DNA of 64,000 bases. Origin: Persicaria tinctoria. Lineage: Eukaryota; Streptophyta; Magnoliopsida; Caryophyllales; Polygonaceae. Location: assembly GCA_037127255.1 (NCBI GenBank), contig JBANSL010000004.1:51719702-51783701 (forward strand). The letters run 5' to 3'. The position numbers and the translations under genes are program-made. This document shows positions 8,626 to 19,257 of the stretch, one piece after another (positions within the stretch are counted from its first letter, which is position 1; each line of letters begins with the position of its first letter). The notes beneath the pieces are model-generated. The model saw only the letters and a list, made by a program, of their open reading frames with translations, did not search any database and was not told the origin of the DNA.

Positions 8626-11600
8626 CGATACTTGGCCTAAGCTCCACAAGGCCTTCCTGGAGAAATTCTTCCCTGCTAAGAAGGAGAACACCTTGAAGAA
8701 GGCAATCAGCAATATAGAGCAGGAAGATGATGAAACCCTCTATGATTACAATGAAAGGTTCAAGAAGCTTTGCGCTAATTGCCCTTTCCATGACTACAGC
8801 ACGAAGGACCTAGTCCTATACATCTATGGGGGATTGCTGGAATCTGATAGAAGGATGATTGATGCCGCCTGCGGAGGAAATATTCTGAATGCCACGCCAG
8901 AGGAAGCCATGGAGAAGATTCAGGAAATGGCTGAGGGGACTAGAAATTTCGAGAAGTCCACCAGAAAGAAAGGGGTCAACTCGGTAGACTCTAACCAAGC
9001 CAAGGATATTGTTGAATTGAAGGATATGGTTAGGAGGCTCACTCTGCAAGGGACTCCTCAACAAATCAAGGCTTGTGGAATCTGCAATGATAACTTCCAC
9101 CCAACTGATGCGTGTCCTACACTCCAGGAAGACACCGCTGAATTAAGTGCTATAGGTGGAAATGGACCTCAGAGACCCAGACATGACCCCTACTCGAACT
9201 CCTACAACCCAAGTTGGCGGGATCACCCAAATTTCAGATGGAGGGATCCACCAAACCAACCACATCAGCAACAGCCACCTCCCTACAATCAGAGGCAGCA
9301 GGATAACGCTCCCTCTACCGAGTCCATGCTCAATACCCTGACACAGCACTTCACTGCGCATGTTCAGACAACTGAATCGAGCATAAAAGAGATACAGAAA
9401 CAAATGGGGCAAATGGCTGAAGCAATCACGAGAATGGAGGCAAAGACGTCAGGGGGTCTACCATCTCAAACGGTGGTCAATCCAAAGGAAAACGTCAGTG
9501 CTATAACTCTTCGGAATGGAAAAGAGCTGAAAGGTCAGGAAGATGAGGAGGAAAGCACGCCAAGCTCCGACGTGGCCACGCCCCACACTGGCACGCCCGC
9601 GCCACAGTCTGACGCGCCCGCGCTGCCAGCTGACGCGCCCGCGCCTCCTTCTGACGCGCTCGCGCCGGAATCTGACGCGCCGACGTCAAGTCCGATCTCG
9701 CCTGAATCTGAGCCCTATGTCGACACATATGTACGACCGGATTTTCCCCCTCTCGGGTCGGAGAAACCAAAACCTCCGTTCCCTGAGGCTCTCAAAGAGA
9801 GGAGGATAATCGATGATTCAGAGTTGTTTGAGACATTTAGCAAGTGTCAGGTGAACATTCCTCTGCTGAAAATGATAAAAACTGTGCCCAAGTACGCCAA
9901 GTTCTTGAAGGAGCTTTGCACAGTGAAGAGGAATCAGAAGCTGAAAGGAAAAAAGAAAGTGAAAGTAAGTGAGCAAGTCTCCGCTGTGTTTCAGAGGAGA
10001 ATGCTGAAAAAGTGTGTTGATCTAGGTATGGTTACTATCCCTTGTGTCATTGGAGATGTAAAATTTGATAGAGCTATGCTTGATTTGGGTGCTTCCATAA
10101 ATGTGCTTCCCTACTCACTGTACAAATCGCTAGATTTAGGACCTTTGCATGAAACTGGAGTAATTGTGCAACTAGCTGATAGGTCTAATAAATACCCTAA
10201 AGGAGTAGTAGAAGACGTCTTGGTTATGGTCGATAAACTGATTTTTCCTGCAGATTTCTTTGTTCTGGATATGGAACATGATAAGCATGATGCGCCTATT
10301 CTGTTAGGTAGACCTTTTATTAAAACAGCTAGGACAAAAATTGATTGTGTCTCTGAGACACTAACAATGGAATTTGATGGAGAAAAGGTTGAATTCGATT
10401 TATACAAGGCTATGAAACATCCTGTTGATGACCATTCTCTGTGCTCTATTGATGTGATTGAACCATTAGCTCAAGATCTATTTGATATTTCTAGGGAAGA
10501 TGAGTTACAGTCAATTATTGAGAATGATATTGATGAGTCCTATACAGATTTTTCAATTTCATCTAACATGCAGGAATTAGTAGCCCAGATGGATGTAGAA
10601 GGTAATTCCCCTACTCTTTTGGGCATTGGCCCCAATCTACTGACTCCAAGCGAAGTGCTTGTTCCATCTGTTGTGCAGGCACCTGAAATTGAACTCAAGC
10701 AACTCCCTAGTCATCTCAAGTATGCTTTCCTAGGAGTTGATGACACTTTACCAGTTATTGTGTCAAGTAAGCTCTCAGCAGAGCAGGAGGAAAAGTTAGT
10801 GGAGGTTCTAAAGGAGTACAAGACTGCATTGGGGTGGACCATCGCTGACATCAAGGGAATTAGTCCATCTACATGCATGCACAGGATCCTGCTGGAGGAT
10901 GGAGCTAAGCCATCACGCCAACCACAGAGACGACTCCATCCTCCCATGATGGATGTGGTGAAGAAGGAAGTGCTGAAATTGCTATCAGCAAACATGATTT
11001 TCCCAATTTCTGACAGTCAATGGGTAAGTCCTACACAGGTTGTCCCTAAGAAAGGAGGGATTACAGTTGTGGAGAATCAACAAGGTGAGTTGGTCCCTAC
11101 CCGGACACAAATAGGTTGGAGGGTGTGCATAGACTATCGCAAGCTGAATACAGTAACAAGGAAGGATCACTTCCCCCTCCCCTTTATTGATCATATGCTA
11201 GAACGCCTTGCTGGGCGCCCCTATTATTGTTTTCTTGATGGATATTCTGGATATTTTCAGGTGGCCATAGCGCCAGAGGACCAGGAGAAGACTACATTTA
11301 CATGTCCTTTCGGTACTTTTGCATATCGCAGGATGTCATTTGGACTATGTAACGCACCCGGGACATTTCAACGATGTATGGTTAGTATCTTCTCTGAGTA
11401 CATTGAAAATTTCATTGAGGTATTCATGGATGATTTCACAGTACATGGGGATAGCTTTGATACTTGTTTGAGCCATTTGGCACTAGTGTTGAAAAGATGT
11501 GTTGAAACTAATCTGGTTTTAAACTCTGAAAAGTGTCATTTTATGGTAGAACAGGGAATTGTTTTAGGTCACATAGTCTCTTCAAAGGGTATTGAGGTCG

Positions 11601-12244
11601 ATAAGGCGAAGATTGATGCAATTCAATCTCTGCCTTATCCTACTAATGTGCGCGAAGTTCGTTCTTTCCTAGGCCATGCAGGTTTTTATCGCAGGTTTAT
11701 CAAAGACTTTTCGAAGATATCCTCACCCTTGTGCGAGCTGCTAAAGAAAGATGTGACCTTTGCACTCACACAAGAGTGCAAAGAGGCGTTCGACCAGCTG
11801 AAAGGACGCCTCACTAGTGCACCAATCATTCCGGCACCAGACTGGTCTCGCCCATTTGAGATCATGTGTGATGCGAGCGACTATGCAGTGGGAGCAGTGC
11901 TAGGCCAAAAAGAGGGAAGAGCATCTCATGTGATCCATTATGCTTCCATGACTCTGAATGGAGCGCAGCGCAACTACTCCACCACTGAGAAAGAAATGCT
12001 AGTTGTGGTGTTTGCACTAGAGAAGTTTCGACAGTATCTGCTTGGGGTCAAAGTTATTATCTACACAGATCACGCAGCTCTCCGCTACTTGATGACAAAG
12101 ATGGAGACAAAGCCAAGATTAATTCGATGGGTTCTTTTGCTCAGCGAATTTGATGTGGAGATTAAGGACAAGAAAGGAGCGGAGAATTTGGTGGCTGACC
12201 ACTTAAGCAGATTGGTGAATGAGGAGGACAAGCCTGAGTCATAG
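8594..12244 (+). CDS. gag-protease-RT-RNase H polyprotein of element B (5'-truncated)
   Basis: The frame is open from the junction; the first Met is at 8693, giving 1,183 residues, but the true gag start is missing. Numbered from that Met: gag core 1-75; zinc knuckle with C128, C131, H136 and C141 (CX2CX4HX4C); a linker at about 290-330 made of repeated SDAPA-like units; protease with [11 protein letters not shown] at about 463; RT with CIDYRKLN at about 811 and VFMDDF at about 909; RNase H with MCDAS at about 1057 and TDHAALRYL at about 1123. Gag packages RNA, protease processes the polyprotein, and RT with RNase H makes cDNA. A TAG at 12242 ends the frame where element A reads through into integrase, so it is probably a mutation. 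[13 protein letters not shown] and the RT wording fit the Athila lineage. Confidence 0.92.
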   Translation, partial: DWYYSLPTGSIDTWPKLHKAFLEKFFPAKKENTLKKAISNIEQEDDETLYDYNERFKKLCANCPFHDYSTKDLVLYIYGGLLESDRRMIDAACGGNILNATPEEAMEKIQEMAEGTRNFEKSTRKKGVNSVDSNQAKDIVELKDMVRRLTLQGTPQQIKACGICNDNFHPTDACPTLQEDTAELSAIGGNGPQRPRHDPYSNSYNPSWRDHPNFRWRDPPNQPHQQQPPPYNQRQQDNAPSTESMLNTLTQHFTAHVQTTESSIKEIQKQMGQMAEAITRMEAKTSGGLPSQTVVNPKENVSAITLRNGKELKGQEDEEESTPSSDVATPHTGTPAPQSDAPALPADAPAPPSDALAPESDAPTSSPISPESEPYVDTYVRPDFPPLGSEKPKPPFPEALKERRIIDDSELFETFSKCQVNIPLLKMIKTVPKYAKFLKELCTVKRNQKLKGKKKVKVSEQVSAVFQRRMLKKCVDLGMVTIPCVIGDVKFDRAMLDLGASINVLPYSLYKSLDLGPLHETGVIVQLADRSNKYPKGVVEDVLVMVDKLIFPADFFVLDMEHDKHDAPILLGRPFIKTARTKIDCVSETLTMEFDGEKVEFDLYKAMKHPVDDHSLCSIDVIEPLAQDLFDISREDELQSIIENDIDESYTDFSISSNMQELVAQMDVEGNSPTLLGIGPNLLTPSEVLVPSVVQAPEIELKQLPSHLKYAFLGVDDTLPVIVSSKLSAEQEEKLVEVLKEYKTALGWTIADIKGISPSTCMHRILLEDGAKPSRQPQRRLHPPMMDVVKKEVLKLLSANMIFPISDSQWVSPTQVVPKKGGITVVENQQGELVPTRTQIGWRVCIDYRKLNTVTRKDHFPLPFIDHMLERLAGRPYYCFLDGYSGYFQVAIAPEDQEKTTFTCPFGTFAYRRMSFGLCNAPGTFQRCMVSIFSEYIENFIEVFMDDFTVHGDSFDTCLSHLALVLKRCVETNLVLNSEKCHFMVEQGIVLGHIVSSKGIEVDKAKIDAIQSLPYPTNVREVRSFLGHAGFYRRFIKDFSKISSPLCELLKKDVTFALTQECKEAFDQLKGRLTSAPIIPAPDWSRPFEIMCDASDYAVGAVLGQKEGRASHVIHYASMTLNGAQRNYSTTEKEMLVVVFALEKFRQYLLGVKVIIYTDHAALRYLMTKMETKPRLIRWVLLLSEFDVEIKDKKGAENLVADHLSRLVNEEDKPES
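9559..9690 (+). repeat. GC-rich repeat array inside B's gag-protease linker
   Basis: Six to seven units of about 21-24 bases contain TGACGCGCCCGCGC or one-base variants, read in frame as SDAPAL/SDAPAP. The same 13-mer recurs in B's RNase H-integrase linker, its third-ORF leader and its LTR. Element A carries fewer units at the same place (about 25790-25860, minus strand). Confidence 0.85.
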
Positions 12245-13471
12245 AAACCCATCTTAGGCACGTTTCCGGATGACACATTATGCAGAATCGAGCACAAAAG
12301 CACGCCGGAGTCTGGCGTGCCCATGTCAACAGCTGACGCGCCCGCGCTGGCATCTGACGCGCCCGCGCTGCTCCATGGCGCGCCCGCGCTGACATCTGAC
12401 GCGCTCGCGCTGCTCCATGGCGCGCCCGCGTTGACCTCTGACGCGCCCGCGTCATTCCCTGACGCGCCCACATTGTTGCTTCTCAGCCCATCTCAGTCCG
12501 TTCTAAGACTTCACTCTGTAAGCCCTTGGTACCGGGACATTGTGAACTACTTAGTTTGTGGGGAATTTCCTCCGGATCATACCAAGGCCCAAACGGAGAA
12601 GATTCAAAGAGAAGCAAACCACTATGTTTGGGATGACCCATACCTTTGGAAACATTGTGCTGATCAGATAATTCGTCGTTGTCTTCCAGATAATGAGGTA
12701 CGATCTGTTCTTGAATTTTGTCATTCTCAAGCATGTGGGGGACACTTTGGTGCTAACAAAACTGCTAGAAAAGTGCTTGAATCTGGATTTTATTGGCCAC
12801 ATATTTTTAAAGATGCTTATTCCTTCTGCAAGGCATGTGATAGGTGTCAAAGAATGGGGAATATCTCTCAAAGGAATGAAATGCAACAATCACCGATGAT
12901 TTTTTGCGAAATCTTTGATGTTTGGGGCATTGACTTTATGGGACCTTTTCCTAGTTCTTGTGGGAATTTGTATATTTTACTTGCGGTGGACTACGTTTCC
13001 AAGTGGGTGGAAGCGAAGGCCACCAGAACTGATGACTCTAAAGTTGTGGCAGGGTTCTTGAAAAGCAATATTTTTGCCAGGCATGGTATCCCTAGAGCGC
13101 TGATTAGTGACAGGGGTACCCATTTCTGCAACAAAACTGTGACTGTTGTGCTGAAGAAATATCATGTCACACATAGAGTTTCCACCGCATACCATCCACA
13201 GACGAATGGCCAAGCAGAGGTGTCCAATAGAGAAATCAAAGCCATTCTCGAGAAGACTGTGAATCCTAGCAGGAAGGATTGGAGTTTGAGACTTGATGAT
13301 GCTTTGTGGGCTTATCGCACTGCTTACAAAACTCCAATTGGGATGTCTCCTTTCAGACTTGTCTATGGCAAGGCATGTCATCTTCCTGTTGAGCTGGAGC
13401 ACAAGGCTTGGTGGGCAGTGAAACAATGCAATATGCAGAGTAACGAGGTTGGAGAACACATGAAGCTATGA
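12245..13471 (+). pseudogene. integrase of element B, N-terminal and catalytic parts
   Basis: The longest frame with a Met is 12317-13471 (384 residues). It starts with a DAPAL-rich linker (to about residue 55). Next comes the HHCC zinc-binding module ([17 protein letters not shown] ... CKACDRCQ), then the catalytic core with D in [10 protein letters not shown] in LISDRG and E in [15 protein letters not shown]. Integrase inserts cDNA into the genome. The frame ends at CTATGA because about 38 bases present in element A are missing at 13467, between two copies of CTA. It is separated from RNase H only by the TAG at 12242, so the original was a single polyprotein. Confidence 0.88.
12303..12475 (+). 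repeat. GC-rich repeat array in the RNase H-integrase linker of B
   Basis: About seven units with the core ACGCGCCCGCGCT or GGCGCGCCCGCGCT, spaced 21-24 bases, read as SDAPAL or HGAPAL. Element A has the corresponding, shorter array at about 24480-24600 on the minus strand. Confidence 0.85.
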
Positions 13472-13787
13472 TAATGCTGCAATTTACAAGGCGAAGACCA
13501 AGGCATGGCATGACAAGCACATCCGTAGGAAGGACTTTAAAGCTGGTGACAAAGTCCTACTTTTTCAGTCTCGCCTGAAACTCTTCGCTGGGAAGCTCAG
13601 GTCAAAGTGGGGGGGACCATACATTGTTGCTGAAGTTTTCCCACATGGAGCTGTAGAGTTATATGACCCGAATAGCCACAAGAAGTTCAAAGTAAATGGT
13701 CAAAGGCTTAAGACATACTATGAAGGGTTTCCAAAGGAGGCTATGGATGAGTTAGTTTTGGAGGAGCCAAATGCAGAGTTAGAATAA
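13472..13787 (+). pseudogene. integrase C-terminal tail of element B, out of frame
   Basis: After the 38-base deletion the C-terminal part continues: a WHDKHI segment, [33 protein letters not shown] and [11 protein letters not shown], ending LEEPNAELE and a TAA. This is the small beta-barrel domain typical of Ty3/gypsy integrases. The equivalent in element A (23129 onward) is joined to the core without a break. Confidence 0.85.
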
Positions 13788-13831
13788 TCAAAAAGGCTTA
13801 GTCGAGCCAGCGACATGAAACAAAGGCGCTG

Positions 13832-13849
13832 CTTGGGAGGCAACCCAAG
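13832..13849 (+). other. conserved post-pol hairpin (CTTGGG-AGGCAA-CCCAAG)
   Basis: A perfect six-pair stem with loop AGGCAA lies 45 bases after the pol stop. Element A has the identical hairpin (23067-23084, minus). Element G has CTCGGG-AGGCAA-CCCGAG (49925-49942), in which both partners of the third pair changed and pairing is kept. Confidence 0.7.
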
Positions 13850-13923
13850 GTATTGCATTCTTTCCCTTAACTCAATATTATTCTAACTTGTAGGTAATAA
13901 AGACGGAGTTTCTGGTGACGAAT

Positions 13924-13968
13924 TGCATCCGCATTTCGGACACACTGCATCCGCATTTCGGACACACA
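13924..13968 (+). repeat. short tandem repeat, two units of about 22 bp
   Basis: TGCATCCGCATTTCGGACAC occurs twice in succession, followed by a partial ATCCGCAGTG. Element A has fewer units at the equivalent place (about 22960-23000). Its function is unknown. Confidence 0.75.
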
Positions 13969-13969
13969 A

Positions 13970-14590
13970 CATCCGCAGTGTTAATTTTCGTATAAAATAA
14001 ATAAAAAAAATCAAATCCGACCACGGGCTGGAAAACCCACTTCGGGCCAGCCCGCTAGCTTCAAACCCATCAGACCCCCCATCACCATTATAAAAACCCT
14101 ACCCTCCCCCACACTCTCTTACCTCACACCACAGATCCCTCTCAATCACTCTCACCTCACACCCCACATCCTCACCTCTCACACCCAATCCACTCCAAAC
14201 TCCACCCAAACACCACCCCACCAGGGTCCCCACACCCCGTCCCCCTCCTTTCCTACAGATCTCGGCATCGGTGGGAGGCACCGCATCGACAACCGGCTCC
14301 GACGAGTTTGGAGGTCTGCAGATATCGCCGACGCGGCCGCGCCACCCCTAACGCGCCCGCGCCTGTCAGAGAAAACCACCAAACGGCTGACACACTCGAT
14401 GCGGCCGCGCCACCCCCAACGCGCCCACGCTGATACTGACGCGCCCGCCCTTCTACTCACGTGCCCGCGCTCGTTGGCGCGCCCGCGCTGTGTTCCAACG
14501 CGCCCGCGCCTACCTCCGCTCCGCTGTTCCTCGTGAGTTACTTCCGCTGTACTTATTTCGATTCCGATTTAGTCTTATTATCTATCGAAT
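13970..14590 (+). other. leader of the third ORF, C-rich, with GC-rich motif units
   Basis: No coding is recognised. 14085-14250 is C- and A-rich; 14320-14520 holds seven or so copies of the ACGCG.CCGCGC motif family, like the linkers and LTR of this element. The equivalent in A is 22570-23060. B's insertion point in A falls within this region. Confidence 0.6.
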
Positions 14591-15180
14591 ATGAGTTCAT
14601 CGGAGGAAGAGGCGAGTCGATCGGATAATGGGTTAGATTTGTCTGAAGAAGAGTGGGGTATTTATAATAAGGTTAGCTGTGTCAGTTCTACAAAATATTT
14701 ACATAGAGCGACACTTCAGAAACTTCAGATGCTAGAGTGTATGCAGAAATGTCTCGCTCACGCTGGTATTGGTGACTTTTTGGAGTTGGGATCTGTAGGA
14801 TACCCGGAACTGTGCAAGCAGTTCCTTGCGACATATCAGCTATACCTTGGAGAAAACAGAATTAGAGGGGTTGCTTTCAGATATAATGGCACTACTTACA
14901 GGGCTTCTGCAGCAAGGTTGCGAAAAGCTTTGGGGGTCACTAAAGCCCCAACTGATGGATGGGTGACAGCCGCGACCGACCCAGACCTAGTTGCATTCTT
15001 TAGAGCGGTGTCGGGAGAGGATTTCTTGACCAGTAACGAGTACAACAGCAGGATTACTCATCCTATCTTCCGTATGTTGTGCAAGATCGTTTCTGGGACG
15101 TATTATGGGCTGATCACAGATACAAAGCTTTCCATGACGCACCTAAGGTTTGCTTACAACGCCGTGCCTACTGCAGATTA
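14591..15180 (+). pseudogene. third ORF of element B (Athila ORF-type), N-terminal half
   Basis: From the Met at 14591 about 196 codons are open before the CACTA insertion. The start is acidic and serine-rich; then come GIGDFLELG, YLGENRIRGVAF, LRKALGV and HPIFRMLCKIVSGTYYG. The GxRVRGVxF...LR..LGV...THP(I/V)(F/L)R pattern is that of the plant Athila-type ORF family (Pfam ATHILA ORF-1 or putative plant transposon protein), whose role is unknown. It resumes at 19829 after the transposon. I would not call it an envelope protein: no signal peptide or membrane segment is visible. Confidence 0.7.
15178..15180. other. target-site duplication (TTA), left copy, of CACTA-2
   Basis: TTA before CACTA at 15181 matches TTA after TAGTG at 19826-19828. 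Removing the element and one TTA rejoins the third ORF in the same frame. Confidence 0.85.
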
Positions 15181-15315
15181 CACTACAAAAAAAAAAGAAT
15201 TTTGCCACCCACGGTAGCAACGGCAAGGGTCTGCCGTAGCTAGTAGGGTGATTTTGGCCACGGTGGAGCTACGGATGAGGAGCACTGTAGCAACGGCAAG
15301 GCTCTGCCGTAGCTA

Positions 15316-15430
15316 CATTACAAAAAAAAAACAATTTAGCCACGCTTGATAGCTTCGGCAGGTATTTGCCGTGGCAATTGGGTGAAAAAAAATAAAATTA
15401 GCCACGCCGGATAGCTTCGGTATATATTTA
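15316..15430 (+). repeat. second, internal CACTA-like terminus
   Basis: 135 bases inside the left end the sequence again reads CATTACAAAAAAAAAAC followed by ATTTAGCCACG and subterminal units. It looks like a duplicated or older 5' end with one changed base (CATTA instead of CACTA). Confidence 0.6.
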
Positions 15431-15439
15431 TCGTGGCTA

Positions 15440-16610
15440 ATTTCTCTTTTTAAAATAAAAGAAAAGAAAGAAAGAGAAACCCTAACACTATTAACCATCC
15501 ACGCCTCTCTCTCCCTCTCACCCCGTTCCTCCACTTCCGCCTCCCAAAAAAATACAGATCTCCATCTCCCTTCCTATGGCTCTCTACGGCAAGCCTATCG
15601 TCCTCACGCCGTCTTGACGCTGCTCGTCCCCACGCCGCCTTGATGCTGCCGGTGTCGTGACCCCACTTTGCTAAAGTGCTGCTCGTTTTCGCTCATCAGA
15701 TCTCAGGCAACTTCGAAAAAAGCGGATCTCAGGCACCTTCCTCAGATCTCCGACATATTAATTTTAGGTATTATCTCAAATCCCTTTCATTTCAGTTCAG
15801 AAGCTTGATTACTATGTTGTTAGGGTTTGATTTTGGGGGAAAATTACTGTTTGGTTAGGGTTTGAATCGTTTGATTTGGTTAGGGTTTGTCACCGACCTA
15901 TCTTTACTTGGGGTACTCTCTCCCGCCCTTCTCTTTTTTTTTTAAAGTTTTTTCGGGGGATTTGCCGAGAACCTGGAGGCAAAAATCTGAAGAAACATTG
16001 TGTGAGACACCATGAGTTATTTTTCCTTACTTTGATCGAAAGAGGTATTACACTTTGATCTGAAAAAACATTGCGTGAGTTATTTGTTTAGAAATTGGAA
16101 TGTTACTCCATTCATTTACTTATCCATTTATGCCTTGCTTTGTAGGAAGAGATTCTAATTTCCCTGGATTAGCAAAATTGACTTGTTTTAACCTTTGATT
16201 TGAAGATTCAAGGTAGAGGATTTTATTTATTTGAGGTTAGAAAGCACCGCTGCATTTGGAATAGGGAAAATTTTTATTTCATTGTACCTTGTTTTTCATG
16301 TTTTAATGATGCACTCAAAGTGTTTGACAAAATGCCTATGACAAAATTTCTAATTATTTCAACAATTTGAAAAAAATTTACACTTTGTGGTTATTATATG
16401 AGATGTACAAATACGTTATATATATGCGAGCTGTTCATTTTTAACATGAATATCCGTCTTTTATGCTATTGCCATGGTTTCCATCTCTGATCTCAAGTTA
16501 TCTATAGGCTATAGCCATGTAGAGAGACCCTTTTATGGCAGCTGATGCCTTTATTAGCCCGTGCTGAAATTCTAGTTTGGCTTCAATCTGGCTAATCTTT
16601 TGCTTTATCT
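15440..16610. other. CACTA-2 interior, leader-like and AT-rich
   Basis: 15470-15700 is pyrimidine-rich, like the 5' leader of a plant gene, and three TTAGGGTTTG-type words follow at 15819-15890. The remainder is AT-rich and intron-like. No protein family is recognised. Confidence 0.4.
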
Positions 16611-16617
16611 TGTAACT

Positions 16618-18646
16618 TTAGTATGCATCTGATTTTTGAACTTGGACCTTACTTGGAGGAGCTTAAGAAAAAATGTGGAGCTATAAAGGAGTTTGTCAAC
16701 CCAAAGTAATTTTTATCTTGCAAACTGTTGCCTCCATTCCGAACTTATCCTTCTTTTATATCTTTATATTTGTATCTTATTTAGTTGCATGACCTCATAC
16801 ATTTTAAACAAAAATACCTACAGCTTCTACACGTTTTTAACTGAAGTTTTTGTGATCTTCCTAGCTCACAAGTGGTGGTTTACAGCTAGCAAGCACATTC
16901 TTTCCATTTATGCTTCTATTGAGTAGTAGTAGAGATTTCACATATGTTGCTTCCCCTTACTTACTGCTACATATACTTGCCCCTGCGTTTATTGTTTTCT
17001 CATTTATCTAGTTAAACGACACTCATGGCTACAAGGCTGAAGTTCATCTATAAACACAAGTCTTTTAATAATAAAAAAAGAGCTTGGATTATTCATTCTC
17101 TATGATCTTAAGTAGGATGTTTCTCCTATTTTCCTTCTTTTTGAAATTGCATAGGATCAATCCCAAAAAAAATTAAAAGTCCCTTAATAATCACACATGC
17201 CCATGATATTCAATTCAAGAAATAAGTTGAACACTCCTTTTATTTTAGTTTTGCAGAATTTGCTTTTGAGGCCTCTTAATCCCAGGTTAGATCTTCTACG
17301 ATCATTACTCCATTTGCCCAATGGTTTAACTTTTTTCTTTTGAGTTCTGTAATTACCTTTATTTACCTAGTTGAAGGATTTTTTTTGTATATTTTAGAAC
17401 TTGCAACATAACAGTGGACTTTGTAAGCTCTGGATTGCCAATAAACTAGACTATATTCCCTGAAGTTAGATTTTTTTTCTTAGGTTTGCTGTTACTTGTT
17501 ACATTGAGATTCAAGTTTCTTAACCAGGTCATGGCCCTATTAAATAAGAAATGAACATTGAGCGGGACGTCCGATTGGGCAGCATATAAGGTGCAGGTCT
17601 ATCATGTTTTTTTTATTCTGTTCATGATATGGTCTTTATGGTTTTTGATTCTTTAAAACTCAACTGAATTCGTCCACTTTTGAGTTTCAAGTTTCTTTGT
17701 ATCTTATGTGTATTTATTCTTCCTCTTGAGGTCATCTTCTATGAATCTTGTGTGTATTTTACTGGGGCATAGGAATGACTCATAGCATTTGCTTTTAGTA
17801 TTTTATAACTTTATATCCTTATTAATAGCTATAAAGCCTATAATCCTTAACGTTTTGTTGAGTATGCACTAAAATTGCTACTACTGTGTACACTTTATTT
17901 CTCTTGAAAGCTATTTCAGCTCTATCAACCATTTGATTGAAGTTTATTCTACTATATAGCTAGTCCTTTATAATTGATGTTTTTTTTTCTTTCTTTTGTT
18001 AGTTTGGGTAACCGATAACATCAAGTAGGCCAAATTGCCAACATACTTGCTGACTGATTTTTTTTTCTTTGCTTGCATCATAGATTTTGAAGCCACTTGA
18101 AACCGATCCTACTTCATCTTCAACCAAGGAAAATAATGATGCTCTCTTGGCATAGGTTTTTTTTTGGTTAAAATAATGATGCTCTCTGAAATTTGCTTAT
18201 TTCCAGAGAAAGAACATCCAACTAAACATTACTCTGTTCAGTCACTAAGTGAGCATGATCTATTTCCTCCTCCTAATACAGGTGCAGCTGAACATCCTCA
18301 ACCAGCTCCCATTGAACACTCCCATCAGGTATTATACTGTAGCTTATGTTGTAGCCTCATCAAATTTAGGACTTGTTGCTCTAAACTCTTAACATAGAAA
18401 CTCCAAATTATAGTATACTCTACTTTGGCTTCATTAACTCTTCCTTTGGATAGAGCATCCTTGCGAAAAAACAGATCATGAAATAAGTCTGCATGGAAAA
18501 TGTGTTTAGCATCAATGCCAAGCAAAATATGTTATTTTTTATAAAGACCGATGATTCATCTGCATTTCTTAATGACTTGACAGCCAACATATATTCCACT
18601 GTCCCATTATTCTACTTCCACTTCTGATTCAAGTCTTGTGAATCAA
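16618..18646 (+). pseudogene. captured intron-containing gene fragment, unidentified
   Basis: Exon-like blocks on the plus strand: 16619-16706 after TTTAG (MHLIFELGPYLEELKKK...), 18084-18145 (LKPLETDPTSSSTKE), 18208-18330 (TKHYSVQSLSEHDLFPPP, ending HSHQ before GTATTA), and 18583-18646 after CTTGACAG (PTYIPLSHYSTSTSDSSL, ending before GTACGT). Open frames bordered by plausible splice signals in AT-rich DNA suggest pieces of one host gene. I do not recognise the family. Confidence 0.45.
18278..18337 (+). repeat. 60-bp direct repeat, copy 1, bracketing the NLR fragment
   Basis: This exon-plus-donor segment (GCAGCTGAACATCCTCAACC and onward) recurs at 19258-19317 with a single visible difference (A to G). 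Copy 1 lies in the unidentified captured gene, copy 2 directly at the end of the NLR fragment. Confidence 0.85.
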
Positions 18647-19257
18647 GGTACGTGGCTATTTTTCTCCCAATTGTGTTATTTGCCTTTATACATATGTCAT
18701 TACATGAGATATTGTTTGGCATATGTAGGCGCAGATTACAATGAGCAGCTATTGGGTAAACAAATACTTTTTCTCTTTGGGGAAGGATATAAATTCGAGA
18801 AACAGATGCTTATTCAATTGTGGATGGCACTAGAGCTTTTCACGGATGAGGTAGTTGGTGCCAATTTCTTTGAAAAGCTTGTGTCTGAAGAATACATATC
18901 ATGCTCTTCTAACTATCTATACAAAGTGAACATGGGAAAGCTGAACAGTGAATTGGATATGATCACAGAGAGGCAAAAATATGTCATATTGAACAATGGA
19001 AGCCAAAATAAGGTTGCTTCCACAGGGATATTGCATGTCTCTGTTGTATGTGATGAAATTGATGAATCAATATTCAGAACACTAGGGAGGCTCAACGGGT
19101 TAAGAGTCCTTCTATTTCTTCGTAATTATGGCTCAAGGCTACAAGAAGTACCACGAGACATCTTTCTGTGTTACGAGTCCCTAGTTCTGCAGAGAAGATG
19201 ATCCATTTGCGGTTTCTTGATCTTTCATGGACCTTTATTGAGCTTTTGCCAGAGAGG
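18640..19257 (+). pseudogene. captured NLR (NB-LRR) resistance-gene fragment
   Basis: The main frame covers 18638-19201. It reads LPLYICHYMRYCLAY, then GYKFEKQMLIQLWMA, FFEKLVSEEYI, HVSVVCDEIDESIFRTL and LNGLRVLLFLRNYG. These are the winged-helix end of an NB-ARC domain (the GYKF...LI.LWMA signature), the linker, and the first leucine-rich repeats. At 19196-19250 another frame continues MIHLRFLDLSWTFIELLP, an LRR unit. A small deletion between ESL and MIHL shifts the frame. The P-loop, kinase-2, GLPL and MHD parts are missing. Intact NLRs are intracellular immune receptors; this is a non-functional scrap carried by the CACTA element. Confidence 0.85.

Noticed and set aside
8573..8791. Antisense ORFs over the gag-pol genes (for example 9501-9770 minus, 12085-12471 minus)
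   Set aside because: They are shadows of GC-rich repeat arrays and conserved pol codons in the true frame; none resembles a known protein.
14591..15180. Envelope-like gene in element B
   Set aside because: No signal peptide, membrane helix or cleavage site is visible; the similarity is to the Athila-type ORF family of unknown function.
18640..19257. Functional disease-resistance gene
   Set aside because: Only the end of NB-ARC and a few LRRs remain, with frame breaks, inside a transposon.
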